From contig JALHNI010000029.1 in NCBI GenBank assembly GCA_022843605.1, positions 1-52,184 of the forward strand: DNA of 52,184 nucleotides, written 5' to 3'. Below, in pieces: positions 8,568 to 17,669 of this stretch. The translations under genes were made by a program, and so were the position numbers. This stretch comes from Bryobacter sp. (GTDB taxonomy: Bacteria > Acidobacteriota > Terriglobia > Bryobacterales > Bryobacteraceae). Below the pieces are notes generated by a model. The model worked only from the letters and a program-made list of their open reading frames with translations, did no database searches and was not told where the DNA came from. Position 1 is the first letter of the stretch. Every line of letters starts with the position of its first letter.

Positions 8568-11481
8568 TATCGCCGAAGACCTTGTTCTCGGCAGTTCGAC
8601 AACTGGAGGATCCCCTTCGCTGCGTCTGCGCGAAGCACTTCCCGCTGGCCTGTTTTCGCGCCTCGAAACTTTCTTGAACGCCGCACCTGCTGCTGCCGTG
8701 GCCCTCCAGAAGTTGGACCGTCTGCTGATGGAGCAAGACGAAGCTTTCCACCGTCTGGCGCGGACGCCCTTCGCGCTTCAGACCCTGGTGACGCTTTTTT
8801 CGCAAAGCAATTTTCTGGGTGACGAAGTGCTCCGCGACCCTTCGATCCTGGAACAGATGATCGCCGATGGCGACTTGGCGCGGGGCCGCACCACCGAGGA
8901 CTTTGCCGATCGCCTGGAGATTCTGCTGGCTTCCGGAAACGGCCAGCCCATGAGCCACCTTTTGGCTTTGTTTCGTCGCCGGGAACTGCTACGCATCGTT
9001 TTGCGCGATGCGCAGGGTGCCGCCACCCTGGGCGAGACCACAGCTGAGATTTCGTCGCTGGCCGATGCCATTCTTGATGTCGCTTACCGGCAAGTGAAGG
9101 CGGGGCTCTTCGCCCGCCATGGAATTCCGCGCCTCGCCAATGGCCAGGTGGCGGGCTTCTCAGTGATCGCCCTGGGCAAACTCGGAGGGCGGGAGCTCAA
9201 CTATTCGTCTGACATCGACCTCAGCTTCGTCCACTCCGGCTCCGGCGATACCGATGGTCCTGAGCCGCTCAGCAACCAGGAGTTTTTTGCCAAACTGGCC
9301 CGCGATCTCACGCAACTGCTTTCGGCTTACACGCCGGCAGGCGTCTGTTATCGGGTTGACCTTCGTCTGCGCCCGGAGGGCCGCCACGGCGAAGTGGTGA
9401 TCTCGCTTGAGGGCGCGCAGGCTTACTACAGTCGCCGCGCTCGGGACTGGGAACTGCAGATGCTGATCAAGGGCCGGGTGGCGGCGGGTGAGATCGAACC
9501 CGGCCGCGCATTGCTCGACTTTGTGGAGCCGATGATCTATCGAACGACACTCGACTTCGCCAGCGTCGAGGCGGTAGCGGAATCACGCGCCAGGATCGCG
9601 GAGCGGCACCAGGCCAAGCAGAAACGGAGCCGGCAGAAGTCCGGCCTCGACATCAAACTTGAGCGCGGCGGCATCCGCGATATCGAGTTCCTGGTGCAAT
9701 GCCTTCAACGTCTGCACGGCGGACGGGAACTGTGGGTCAGGCACGGCGGGACGCTGCTGGCTTTAGCTCGTTTGCGTGACAAGGAACTACTCTCCGTGCC
9801 CGAGTACTCCGTGCTTTCGGGCGCTTACCAGTTCTTTCGCGCTATCGAGCACCGGCTCCAATTTGCTGACGATTCGCAGACCCACGTGTTGCCGGCAAGC
9901 GAGCCCGACCTTGAATTGCTGGCGCGGCGCCTACCCCCGCCGCAACCGGGGATCACGTTCACCGCGCCGATGCTCCAGGAACGGCTGGAATCTCACCTGG
10001 CCGAAGTTCAGTCTTTGTACGACCGCATCATTCACGCCCAGCGGCCCCGCGCGTTCAACGACGTTCCGCGCCGCAGCACGGCCGTGCCGTCCCGCCCACC
10101 GGTCCCGCCTCCCGGTGAAGCGCCTCCGGTGTCACAGAACCTGCTCTGCCTTCTCGATACCGCGGCGCCGGACTTTGCCCGCACCCTCCGCCTCGGACGC
10201 CCGCGCCGCAATCTGTTGAGTTTCGAGCTCTTTCTCGAGGCCGCCGTGGCCAACGCGGAGTGGCTCGCCTGGCTGAATGAAGATCCCGTTCTGGTGAGCC
10301 ATCTGCTCGACTTGTTCGAGAATTCCCCCTTCCTCGGAGAGCATCTCACGCGAAATCCGGGTTGGCTGGAGGATCTGAAGGACATCCGTTTTCTGTCCGC
10401 CCGCAATCTGGCGGTTGAGTACCGGGAGGCATCGGCCGAACTCGCCACGCCCTCCGATTTACGGCTGTTTTTCCGGCGGGAGATGTTCCGCCTTCAGGCG
10501 GCCAGCCTCACCCTGGCGGTGCCCGTCTTCACGACACTTGAGAACACCTCGCTGTTGGCCGATGCGGTAATTCGCGCCGCGTATCTAATGGCGATTTGGC
10601 AAGTGGCCGGTTTGCATCCCCCCCTAGACCCGGCCTACACGCCGCTCGACCAGCTTCTGGTTGTCGCTCTCGGCCGTCTGGGCGTGAAGGAGTTCGATCT
10701 GGGCTCCGACGCCGATCTGGTTTTTGTCCTGCCTGACGCCGACGCCGGAGAGCGCATTTTCTGGACTCGCGTCGCCGAACGGATGATCGAGTTGCTTGCC
10801 TCCTACACCGGTGGCGGCAAGGTGCTGTCGGTGGATACGCGTTTGCGCCCCAATGGCGAAGGCGGTCCACTTGTGCAGACCGCATCGGCGATCAAGGAGT
10901 ACTTCGAGTACCGGTCTGAGGCGTGGGAAGGCATCGCCTATATGAAGGCCCGGGCCGTCGCCGGTAACACTGAGAATGCCACTGTTTTTCTGAACGAAAT
11001 TCAGGAGCTCGACTTTCGGCGCTACGGCCAAAGCGGCCGTTCACGCCCCTTGCTCAAGCAGATGCGCTTGCGAATTGAGCGTGAGCAGGGTGGGGAAAAT
11101 CCGCTGAAAGCTGGCCGCGGCGGGTACTATGACATCGACTTCTCGCTGATGTATCTCCGCTTGAAGGGTGCGGGAATTTTCTTCAAGACCTTGAATACTC
11201 CCGAACGAATCGATATCGTCGAGAAGATGGGTCACCTGGAACGCGCCGATGCCCGCTTTCTGCTGGACGCTGCCACGCTCTACCGTGCGGTGGACCACGG
11301 TTTGCGTCTGCTCGACGGCCAGGCGGCGGGGAGCCTGCCCACCGCGCCGGTGGCCGGCCAACAACTTGCCATCATGGTCGCCCGCTGGACTCCGGATCAC
11401 CTCCACGATCAGCCCCTGGCCCTCGAACTCACCCAAATCGAATCAAGGACCCGGGACTACTTTGAGCGGCTCTTTGGTTAA
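8551..11481 (+). CDS. glnE: Bifunctional glutamine synthetase adenylyltransferase/adenylyl-removing enzyme
   Basis: A 976-residue GlnE, within the usual 940-1000 range. It adenylylates and de-adenylylates glutamine synthetase in response to nitrogen status, usually with PII. Two nucleotidyltransferase domains are both intact: the N-terminal adenylyl-removing domain has A-L-G-K-L-G-G-R-E-L with S-S-D-I-D-L at 207-224, and the C-terminal adenylylating domain has A-L-G-R-L-G with G-S-D-A-D-L near 705-722. Each is followed by the R-L-R-P-x-G partner motif. A proline-rich linker is visible near residues 505-530. The start used is TTG at 8551, inside the end of the MOSC gene; the N-terminus is weakly conserved, so the exact start is uncertain. 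No glnA or glnB lies in the window. Confidence 0.93.
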   Translation: MTTPSNIAEDLVLGSSTTGGSPSLRLREALPAGLFSRLETFLNAAPAAAVALQKLDRLLMEQDEAFHRLARTPFALQTLVTLFSQSNFLGDEVLRDPSILEQMIADGDLARGRTTEDFADRLEILLASGNGQPMSHLLALFRRRELLRIVLRDAQGAATLGETTAEISSLADAILDVAYRQVKAGLFARHGIPRLANGQVAGFSVIALGKLGGRELNYSSDIDLSFVHSGSGDTDGPEPLSNQEFFAKLARDLTQLLSAYTPAGVCYRVDLRLRPEGRHGEVVISLEGAQAYYSRRARDWELQMLIKGRVAAGEIEPGRALLDFVEPMIYRTTLDFASVEAVAESRARIAERHQAKQKRSRQKSGLDIKLERGGIRDIEFLVQCLQRLHGGRELWVRHGGTLLALARLRDKELLSVPEYSVLSGAYQFFRAIEHRLQFADDSQTHVLPASEPDLELLARRLPPPQPGITFTAPMLQERLESHLAEVQSLYDRIIHAQRPRAFNDVPRRSTAVPSRPPVPPPGEAPPVSQNLLCLLDTAAPDFARTLRLGRPRRNLLSFELFLEAAVANAEWLAWLNEDPVLVSHLLDLFENSPFLGEHLTRNPGWLEDLKDIRFLSARNLAVEYREASAELATPSDLRLFFRREMFRLQAASLTLAVPVFTTLENTSLLADAVIRAAYLMAIWQVAGLHPPLDPAYTPLDQLLVVALGRLGVKEFDLGSDADLVFVLPDADAGERIFWTRVAERMIELLASYTGGGKVLSVDTRLRPNGEGGPLVQTASAIKEYFEYRSEAWEGIAYMKARAVAGNTENATVFLNEIQELDFRRYGQSGRSRPLLKQMRLRIEREQGGENPLKAGRGGYYDIDFSLMYLRLKGAGIFFKTLNTPERIDIVEKMGHLERADARFLLDAATLYRAVDHGLRLLDGQAAGSLPTAPVAGQQLAIMVARWTPDHLHDQPLALELTQIESRTRDYFERLFG

Positions 11482-12319
11482 GCTCTGCCTGTTGGTGATT
11501 CTTCCGGTCGCCCTCGGCCAGACGCCGCGAATCACCGGCCCCCGGACCAACGCGGTGGTGAAGTCTGCGCTCCAGCGAATGTACAACGTCGATTTCACCG
11601 CGGCGAATCGCATTCTGGACGAGTACATTCGAGAGAACCCGGCCGATCCCATGGGCCATACCTTCCGTGCCTCATCCGATCTCTTCTTTGAGCTCGACCG
11701 CCTGAAAGTTCTGGAAGGCGAGTTCTTCGCCGACGACAAGCGTATCGCCGACAAGCGCGGCCTGAAGCCCGACCCGGCCCTGCGCAACGTCTTCTTCGCC
11801 ACGATGGACCGTGCCCGTGTGGCCGCGAATCAACGCTTGAAGGCCAATCCCAACGACTCTGACGCTCTGTTCGCCCTCGCCATCAATTCCGGCATGACAA
11901 TGGACTACACGGCGCTGATCGAGAAGCGCCAAATTTCGAGCCTCAGCATGGCGAAGGAGGCGCAGCGCCTGGCCCTGCAGGTGTTGAAGGTCGACCCCGG
12001 CTACACCGATGCTTATCTCACCACCGGTACCACCGAGTATCTGCTGGGCAGCTTGCCCTTTTTTGTGAAATGGTTCGTGAAGTTTGACGACGCCCAAGGT
12101 GACAAAATGCTGGCCGTTAAGAAACTGGAGCGCGTCGTGGAGGGTGGGCGTTACCTCGGTCCCTTCGCGAAGATCCTCTTGAGCTTGATTCACCTGCGGG
12201 AGAAGCGCCTGCCACAAAGCATGCGCCTCCTGGACGAGCTCTCCCGCGAGTTCCCCGAGAATCCGCTGTTCAAGAAAGAACTGGTGCGTGTGAGAGAACT
12301 GAGTTCGAAGAGTCGCTAA
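11462..12319 (+). CDS. Secreted tetratricopeptide-like repeat protein (paralogue 1)
   Basis: About 285 residues with an N-terminal signal peptide (V-K-L-C-L-L-V-I-L-P-V-A-L-G-Q) and a helical, TPR-like body. Helical pairs recur (D-F-T-A-A-N-R-I-L-D-E-Y, A-N-P-N-D-S-D-A-L-F-A-L-A, P-Q-S-M-R-L-L-D-E-L). There is no catalytic motif. The start used is TTG at 11462, overlapping the end of glnE; a TTG at 11474 gives a tighter signal peptide and is equally possible. The next gene is a clear paralogue. Such exported repeat proteins usually mediate protein contacts in the periplasm, but the role here is unknown. Confidence 0.75.
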   Translation: MSGSLVKLCLLVILPVALGQTPRITGPRTNAVVKSALQRMYNVDFTAANRILDEYIRENPADPMGHTFRASSDLFFELDRLKVLEGEFFADDKRIADKRGLKPDPALRNVFFATMDRARVAANQRLKANPNDSDALFALAINSGMTMDYTALIEKRQISSLSMAKEAQRLALQVLKVDPGYTDAYLTTGTTEYLLGSLPFFVKWFVKFDDAQGDKMLAVKKLERVVEGGRYLGPFAKILLSLIHLREKRLPQSMRLLDELSREFPENPLFKKELVRVRELSSKSR

Positions 12320-12380
12320 TGGTACGGCTGGCGGGGTAGTAGGCAAGCTACCATAGAGTTGTCCGCTGTCTCCACCATCC

Positions 12381-13178
12381 ATGTTCAAAAGCCTGCTCCT
12401 GGCCGCCGTCTTTCTGGCCCCTACCTTGTCCGCTTCGCCCGCTGTCGATGCCGCGTTTACGCGTATCTACAGCTTCGACTTTGCCACCGGTCGCGACATT
12501 GCTCGTCGGTATGCGGCAACCCATGATGCCGACCCATTAGGGCACGCCGTCGTCGCAGCCGCCGACCTTTTCGCCGAACTTGAACGCCTCAAGCTCTTGA
12601 CTCAAGAGCCGGGCGGAGGTAAGTCTCAAGGCCGGCCCGACCCCGCGGCTTGGAGCCGGATTCAGGAAGCTTCTCGTATGGCGGGCCAGCGCGCGCAGGC
12701 CTTACTTGTCAAGAATACCGATGATCCGAAAGCCTTGATGGCCCTGATGCTGGTGCACGGCATTGAGCGCGACTATCTAGCGCTGGTGGAGAAGAGTTAC
12801 CGCCAGAGCTGGGTCTCGGCCAAGTTATCTCAGCAATACGCACTTAGGCTGACGCGCACCCACCCTGATCTTCAGGACGCCTGGTTCACCATCGGTTTTA
12901 GCGACTATCTTGTGTCCAGCGTTCCCTTCTTCCTGAAGCCCTTCATGAGGATGGAAGCGGCCGAAGGGAACCGTGCTCAAGCTATCGAGAATTTACGTAA
13001 GGCGGCGTTAGGTGGCCGGTATTTAAAGGGCTTCGCACAGCTGATTCTGGCGCAAATTTATCGCAAAGACAAACGCCAGGCAGAATCCGACCAGATGCTA
13101 CGTCGCCTTGCCGCGGACTACCCGGATAATCCGATTGTGGGCCGCGAACTGAACCGCTCCAACCAGGGCAGCGAGTAA
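12381..13178 (+). CDS. Secreted tetratricopeptide-like repeat protein (paralogue 2)
   Basis: A 265-residue exported protein with a signal peptide (M-F-K-S-L-L-L-A-A-V-F-L ending near S-A-S-P). It aligns along its whole length with the preceding gene: both share the order Y-x-F/V-D-F at the start, a D-P-x-G-H box, the S-x-P-F-F block followed by G-G-R-Y-L-x-x-F-A, and a closing P-x-N-P-hydrophobic box. The two genes are therefore a tandem duplication that has diverged. The ATG at 12381 has no strong ribosome-binding site. It converges on the dioxygenase-like gene, leaving 8 bp between stops. No function is assigned. Confidence 0.8.
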   Translation: MFKSLLLAAVFLAPTLSASPAVDAAFTRIYSFDFATGRDIARRYAATHDADPLGHAVVAAADLFAELERLKLLTQEPGGGKSQGRPDPAAWSRIQEASRMAGQRAQALLVKNTDDPKALMALMLVHGIERDYLALVEKSYRQSWVSAKLSQQYALRLTRTHPDLQDAWFTIGFSDYLVSSVPFFLKPFMRMEAAEGNRAQAIENLRKAALGGRYLKGFAQLILAQIYRKDKRQAESDQMLRRLAADYPDNPIVGRELNRSNQGSE

Positions 13179-13186
13179 GTCCACAA

Positions 13187-13897
13187 TTAGGTCCAGGTCA
13201 ATCCGGATGGCAGGGCAGTTGACGCGAACTCCAGATGAATCACCCTGCGACGCGTTGGCGAGTCGGCGACGGAGGAAGCGTGCAGCAACAAAGGTCTCAT
13301 GATCATGGCTCCACCTTTTGGCACCGCGCAGACCACGCTTGGCCAGTCTCGCTGGATGACGTCGATCTGCTCCGCGGTCAGCCTTCCCAATTGATGTGAC
13401 CCTGGGATCACCCTCAATGGGCCATTCGTAGTCGGGCAAGGGTCAAGGTGGATCCGGACGGTCAACATGGATTCCAGAAGTTCGGCAGGCGGCTGAACGT
13501 GAACGACGCCGGCTTTCAATGACCAAGGGCCATATCCTGGCGTTGGGCACTTACTGCGTACCGCAATTGACAAGTCCTGATGCCAGGGTACTTTCCAATT
13601 TGCCTCTGGTGTCTTATCAAACAAAATGCCGCGAACAGGGAAGCTCTTCTCGCCGGGAATCGAATCAACCAATTTCCTGACTTCCCTGGAGTTGGCAAAT
13701 TGCAGGAACTGCGGCACTGCGAGTAGATTGCGAACGCCCCCGCGGCCCTGCCGTACTTCCCCTGCCACACCGTCCGCGATGCTGATCAACCGATTCACGT
13801 CGTCGGCATCTAAGGCGTCGAGCATGATCGCGTAACCGCTTGTCTCAAGCTGCTCTGCCAAATCCACTAACGCCAGAATACCGTGCGTCGGCGTCAA
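13187..13897 (-). CDS. Phytanoyl-CoA dioxygenase (PhyH)-family Fe(II)/2-oxoglutarate oxygenase
   Basis: A 236-residue protein with the iron-binding facial triad of 2-oxoglutarate oxygenases: H106 and D108 in W-H-Q-D-L, and H206 in P-L-L-L-H-A-S. The P-G-S-H-Q-L-G box (165-171) is typical of PhyH relatives, and an Arg in R-R-R-V-I-H just after the last His would bind 2-oxoglutarate. PhyH-type enzymes hydroxylate small molecules from fatty acyl groups to ectoine and antibiotics. The start is probably TTG at 13897, 14 bp after the SDR gene, making this the third gene of an operon with an FAD oxidoreductase and an SDR. A shared substrate is likely, but its identity is not visible. Confidence 0.82.
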   Translation of the reverse strand: MTPTHGILALVDLAEQLETSGYAIMLDALDADDVNRLISIADGVAGEVRQGRGGVRNLLAVPQFLQFANSREVRKLVDSIPGEKSFPVRGILFDKTPEANWKVPWHQDLSIAVRSKCPTPGYGPWSLKAGVVHVQPPAELLESMLTVRIHLDPCPTTNGPLRVIPGSHQLGRLTAEQIDVIQRDWPSVVCAVPKGGAMIMRPLLLHASSVADSPTRRRVIHLEFASTALPSGLTWT

Positions 13898-13911
13898 TCA
13901 GCTGAGTCAGG

Positions 13912-14637
13912 CTAGGCCCGACCGCGAACGCTACCGAGTCCGCCGTCGATCCCTAACACCTGGCCCGTTACCCAGTGGTTCGCGGGATCGAGCAGCCAGG
14001 CGATACCGGAGGCGACGTCCTCCGGGCGGCCAATGCGACCCAGCGCGTGCATCGCGCTGGAGGCTTTGAGCGCCGCTTCATTCCCTGTGATGCGAGCCGC
14101 GAGCGGTGTATCGACCAAACCAGGCGCCACGCAGTTGACGCGGATATTGCGCGGAGCGTAAGTCGCGGCTGCGGAGAGCGTCAGGCCAATGACGCCGCCC
14201 TTGGCTGCGGCGATGGCCTCGTGGTTGGCCATGCCGGTGCGGGCTGCGGCCGTGGCGCAAAGCACGATCGAGCCGCCGGTCGACATCATCGCCTTGGCCC
14301 CGGCGCGCACGGTTGCAAACGCGGTGGTGAGGTTTGTCTCGATCGTCTGGTGCCATTCGGCTTCGCTCGTCAAATGTGCAGGCTTCAGCAGAATGCTGCC
14401 GGCGCAATTGACGATTCCGGTGATTGGGCTGTCGATGGCTGCCTCAAGGTCGGTGACGCGCGTCGCGTCCACCGCCTTGAACGGCGAGCTAAGTTCTTCG
14501 CCGAGCGCGGACAATCGTCCCGGTTCGCGCCCGAGCAGCAACAGTCGCGCCCCTTGAGCCTTTAGTGTTCGGGCCAGCGCGGCTCCGATGCCGCCGGCCG
14601 CTCCGATAATGACATAGTGGGTGTTTTCAAAGCTCAT
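13912..14637 (-). CDS. Short-chain dehydrogenase/reductase-like protein lacking the catalytic Tyr
   Basis: A 241-residue classical-SDR-sized protein with an intact cofactor-binding glycine motif (G-A-A-G-G-I-G at 12-18), N-C-A-G at 77-80, T-N-L at 101-103, and the C-terminal N-C-V-A-P-G-L-V-D-T-P and G-I-D-G-G boxes. The active site is altered: K146 is present, but the position four residues before it, normally Tyr, is Ile142, and the usual Ser of the I-S-S box reads Thr129. It may be a non-reducing isomerase, a binding protein, or an enzyme with a different acid. ATG at 14637 was chosen because it overlaps the upstream amine oxidase stop as ATGA and gives the standard N-terminus. Confidence 0.82.
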   Translation of the reverse strand: MSFENTHYVIIGAAGGIGAALARTLKAQGARLLLLGREPGRLSALGEELSSPFKAVDATRVTDLEAAIDSPITGIVNCAGSILLKPAHLTSEAEWHQTIETNLTTAFATVRAGAKAMMSTGGSIVLCATAAARTGMANHEAIAAAKGGVIGLTLSAAATYAPRNIRVNCVAPGLVDTPLAARITGNEAALKASSAMHALGRIGRPEDVASGIAWLLDPANHWVTGQVLGIDGGLGSVRGRA

Positions 14638-15803
14638 AAAGTTCGCATGACAGACTCGGCGGCTCGACGTCCAGAGACCAGCGCGCCCTGAATGGAGGCA
14701 GTTTCGCAGTGGTCGCCGCAGACGTGCAATCCGACAGGGAAGTTCAGCCGGCCCGGCTCGGGTTGAGCGTGCGCGATCTGGTAAGTCTTGAGGTGGCGCC
14801 AAGTCCTGACGCCGTCGCCAAACCAGGAAGTAAGCTGCTCGCGCACGGCGCTCTCGTCAGGGTTTAGGCCCAGCACTGTCGCGGAGACGAGGGCCGCTCC
14901 GGCGGGGGCGTACGTGGACGCGACAGCGCTCGGCACACACAGGTTGTTCACTGGTCCCTTGCGGTCACCGTTGAGCAGCAGGATCGGTTCCTCAATGGGT
15001 GCGCGATCCGCGGCAAAGTACAGGCAAGAGACACTGCGCGAATCTGGGGGCGGAAGACCGGCGAGCCTTGCCGCCTCAGGTCCATCAGCCGCGAGAACAA
15101 CCGCGCGCGCTTGGAGATCTTCACCGGAATCCAAAACGATTGAAGTTGGGTTGATAGCTTTTACCCTGGAGTTTAACCTCAGCGGCAACCCGGACGCCAG
15201 TTGTTTGCTGATGGCGCCCATGCCGTTAGCCGGAAGCGCGGTGTCGCCAGACGCCATCATGCGGAAAACGAACTGTGCCATGTGGCTGGACGTACGCAAG
15301 TGGGACTCAAGAAAAATACCGCCGAAGAATGGTTGAAAGAATTTAGAAATAAAGCCGGGCGAGAAACCTTGTCGCTGTAGATACTCCAGCGTGGTCGTTT
15401 CCTGTGTCTCTCTGTTACCCATTGCCTGGTATCGCATGCGCGCAACCCGCAATTTATCGGCGAGCGATCCGATCGGCGACAAGAGCGCCTCAATAGCGTG
15501 AGTGGGTTCTCGCCAGGGATCGCTGAGTAAGTGCCGACCGCCTTCGAACTGAACCAAAGCTCCAGAACTGAAGGAATGCAGCTTCAGAGCCCCGTAATCC
15601 AGAACAGCTTTCGCCTCGGGGTAAGCGGTGAGAAAAACCTGAAATCCGCGATCCAGCTGAAATCCTTCGATAAGGTCCGTCCGAACGCGCCCGCCTACAC
15701 CGTCGGACGCCTCGACGATCAAGCAATCAACCTGACGCGAAGCCAAGTACCGCGCGCATGCCAAGCCAGCGAGTCCGGCGCCAACAATAATCACATCGGC
15801 CAT
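14634..15803 (-). CDS. FAD-dependent amine oxidase/phytoene-desaturase-like oxidoreductase
   Basis: A 389-residue flavoprotein. The dinucleotide-binding motif G-A-G-L-A-G (8-13) with E31 at the end of the second strand, followed by G-G-R (38-40) and L-D-R-G-F-Q-V-F, is typical of the amine oxidase/protoporphyrinogen oxidase/carotenoid desaturase superfamily. The C-terminal V-C-G-D-H-C-x-T-A-S-I-Q-G-A box closes the FAD site. At 389 residues it is shorter than crtI desaturases (about 490). It heads an operon with the SDR-like and PhyH-like genes. Substrate is unknown; lipids or isoprenoids are reasonable candidates given this superfamily mix. Confidence 0.85.
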   Translation of the reverse strand: MADVIIVGAGLAGLACARYLASRQVDCLIVEASDGVGGRVRTDLIEGFQLDRGFQVFLTAYPEAKAVLDYGALKLHSFSSGALVQFEGGRHLLSDPWREPTHAIEALLSPIGSLADKLRVARMRYQAMGNRETQETTTLEYLQRQGFSPGFISKFFQPFFGGIFLESHLRTSSHMAQFVFRMMASGDTALPANGMGAISKQLASGLPLRLNSRVKAINPTSIVLDSGEDLQARAVVLAADGPEAARLAGLPPPDSRSVSCLYFAADRAPIEEPILLLNGDRKGPVNNLCVPSAVASTYAPAGAALVSATVLGLNPDESAVREQLTSWFGDGVRTWRHLKTYQIAHAQPEPGRLNFPVGLHVCGDHCETASIQGALVSGRRAAESVMRTL

Positions 15804-15815
15804 ATATCAAGAATA

Positions 15816-15841
15816 AGGCCCGGCTCTAGCGAACCGGGCCT
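15816..15841 (-). terminator. Hairpin terminator after the fasciclin gene
   Basis: A perfect 8-bp stem (AGGCCCGG at 15816-15823 with 15834-15841) and 10-nt loop lies between the fasciclin stop and the amine oxidase start. On the minus strand it is followed by TATTCTT, only a moderate U-run, so termination may be partial. Confidence 0.5.
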
Positions 15842-15861
15842 AAATTGCGACTCTCTGTAAC

Positions 15862-16332
15862 TTACATCTTGCTCTTGGGCATGATCACCGTGTCGATGAC
15901 GTGAATCACGCCATTGTCACAAGCGATGTCCGTCTTCACGACAGTGGCGTTGTCGAGCATGACCTTGCCGCCTTTGGCCATTACCTTTGCCGAACTTCCC
16001 TGCACAGTCTTCGCCGACTTCAACTTCACCACGTCAGCGGCCATCACCTTGCCGGAGACGACATGATAGAGAAGGATCGTCTTGAGCTTTTCGGGGTCTT
16101 TCAAAAGGCCTTCCACCGTACCGGCGGGCAACTTTGCAAAGGCCTCGTCCGTGGGAGCAAACACAGTAAACGGACCGGCGCCCTTCAGCGTGTCCACCAA
16201 GCCGGCAGCCTTCACAGCGGCTACCAACGTGTTAAAGCTTCCGGCCGATACAGCGGTGTCGACGATGTCGGCAGCGGAAGCAGAGAGCGAGAGAATCGCC
16301 GCACAGGCGAACATTTGCACGAACTTTTTCAT
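15862..16332 (-). CDS. Secreted fasciclin-domain protein
   Basis: A 156-residue exported protein made of a signal peptide ([12 protein letters not shown], cleaved near A-S-A) and one fasciclin (FAS1/BIgH3) domain. The two FAS1 hallmarks are present: [11 protein letters not shown] (H1 box) and Y-H-V-V-S-G-K with N-G-V-I-H-V-I-D near the end (H2 box). FAS1 domains mediate adhesion at the cell surface. AAGGAA precedes the ATG by 7 bp, a good ribosome-binding site. A single-copy, small FAS1 protein of this kind is common in soil and aquatic bacteria; the partner is unknown. Confidence 0.9.
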   Translation of the reverse strand: MKKFVQMFACAAILSLSASAADIVDTAVSAGSFNTLVAAVKAAGLVDTLKGAGPFTVFAPTDEAFAKLPAGTVEGLLKDPEKLKTILLYHVVSGKVMAADVVKLKSAKTVQGSSAKVMAKGGKVMLDNATVVKTDIACDNGVIHVIDTVIMPKSKM

Positions 16333-16398
16333 TTGCGTTTCCTTTTTGCGTGAGGGCTATACCACAGCTAAAAGGATGTGGCCGCGCGGCGGGCAGCG

Positions 16399-17649
16399 TT
16401 ATTTTGTTTGGCTGCCGATCGCGTCGATCACCATTTGTAACGTTTTGCCGGTTGAATCGCCGATCACTTTTGCGTCACCAGGCTTCCAATTGTTACGCGA
16501 ACCGTCGTAGGTGTATTTCACCGGCAGGCGGGTCAACGCCGGGTCGTATTGCCCCTCGGTCCCGCCCATCTTGTAAACCACGAGATCGAGCGAAGGCACC
16601 ACGTAAATGGCGTAGCCGCCAGAGCCTCCTTTCCAGAATGCGTCTCGTGGGACGCCCGCCAAATTACCGTTTTCATTGACGTTAAAGTTGAAGCTGTGCT
16701 GAAAGTGCGGGTTGTACTTCACCATGCGTCCACAAAGCTTGGCAAACTCCGGATCCAGAATCTGCTGCTTGCCCCACTTACCTGTATGCAGCATCAGATA
16801 GCCGAAGCGCAACATATCGGTGGAGCGAACCGCGATGCTGCCGCCGCCCGGCGTATGCAGCATGCGCCCATTGGCGTCGATGCCGCCCCTCAGCTTCGGG
16901 CGATACATCGCATAGCCCCAGGTGCCGAAGCCCAAGGTACTGGTAAGGCGTTGGCGCATGTAGTCTTCCATCTCCATGCCCGTGATCTTACGGACGATCA
17001 TCGCTGGAATGTGACTCGAGGAGGTGGTGTACGAATAGCACTCGCCGGGTGCGCACCAGAGGCTCTGCTTCATGGCAAAGTCGTCAGTGGTGGAGTAAGG
17101 GCCATTATCTTCCGTCGGCTTCTCCCACGTCTGCCGGACGCCCTTCACGTAGACGGGATTCGTGCCGCGGAATCCTCCGGACATGGCGAGCAACTGGCCC
17201 AGCGAGATCTCGGCCTTGCGCGGATCATCCAGCGGAAAGTACTGCTCCGGCAGATAGGTGGAATTCATCACCTTCTGGTCCAGACCGTTGGGAAATAGCG
17301 CTGGCTTCTCCTTCATCATGATGCCCACGGCCACCGTCGTGAAGGCCTTACCGCAGGAGGCCAACTCGGGCAACGCCTCGCGATGGCCACGGCCGAAGTA
17401 GCGCTCGTACACGAGTTGGCCGTGCCGCACCACCAGCAGACCGCCATGCTGGCTTGTCTGCTGCACATAGTCAAAGGCGGCGTCGAGCTTGGCGACGTCG
17501 ATGCCGGTCAGCTTCTGAATCTTGGCCGGATCCTTCAACGTGCGCCAGCCGCCCTTCGCGTCAGGCGGTGGAAAGTAGTCGGCGGCACAGGCGTTCAGCG
17601 CGAGCAGCGCCAAAGCGCCACGGAGCAAAGAGGTTTTCACGCCCAACAT
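16399..17649 (-). CDS. Exported serine hydrolase, beta-lactamase class C/transpeptidase-like
   Basis: A 416-residue member of the class C beta-lactamase/esterase/penicillin-binding-like superfamily. The nucleophile motif S-x-x-K is S98-C-G-K101. The second motif region reads C-Y-S-Y-T-T-S-S, where many relatives have Y-S-N. Late in the protein H-T-G-K and G-G-S-G-G-Y-A lie where the third K/H-x-G element is expected. The N-terminus is an export signal ending in L-N-A-C, so it may be a lipoprotein. Relatives act as esterases, D-amino peptidases or amidases rather than true beta-lactamases. It begins 20 bp after the esterase gene and is probably co-transcribed with it. Confidence 0.87.
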   Translation of the reverse strand: MLGVKTSLLRGALALLALNACAADYFPPPDAKGGWRTLKDPAKIQKLTGIDVAKLDAAFDYVQQTSQHGGLLVVRHGQLVYERYFGRGHREALPELASCGKAFTTVAVGIMMKEKPALFPNGLDQKVMNSTYLPEQYFPLDDPRKAEISLGQLLAMSGGFRGTNPVYVKGVRQTWEKPTEDNGPYSTTDDFAMKQSLWCAPGECYSYTTSSSHIPAMIVRKITGMEMEDYMRQRLTSTLGFGTWGYAMYRPKLRGGIDANGRMLHTPGGGSIAVRSTDMLRFGYLMLHTGKWGKQQILDPEFAKLCGRMVKYNPHFQHSFNFNVNENGNLAGVPRDAFWKGGSGGYAIYVVPSLDLVVYKMGGTEGQYDPALTRLPVKYTYDGSRNNWKPGDAKVIGDSTGKTLQMVIDAIGSQTK

Positions 17650-17669
17650 CGTACAGGAGTGAGACGCGT

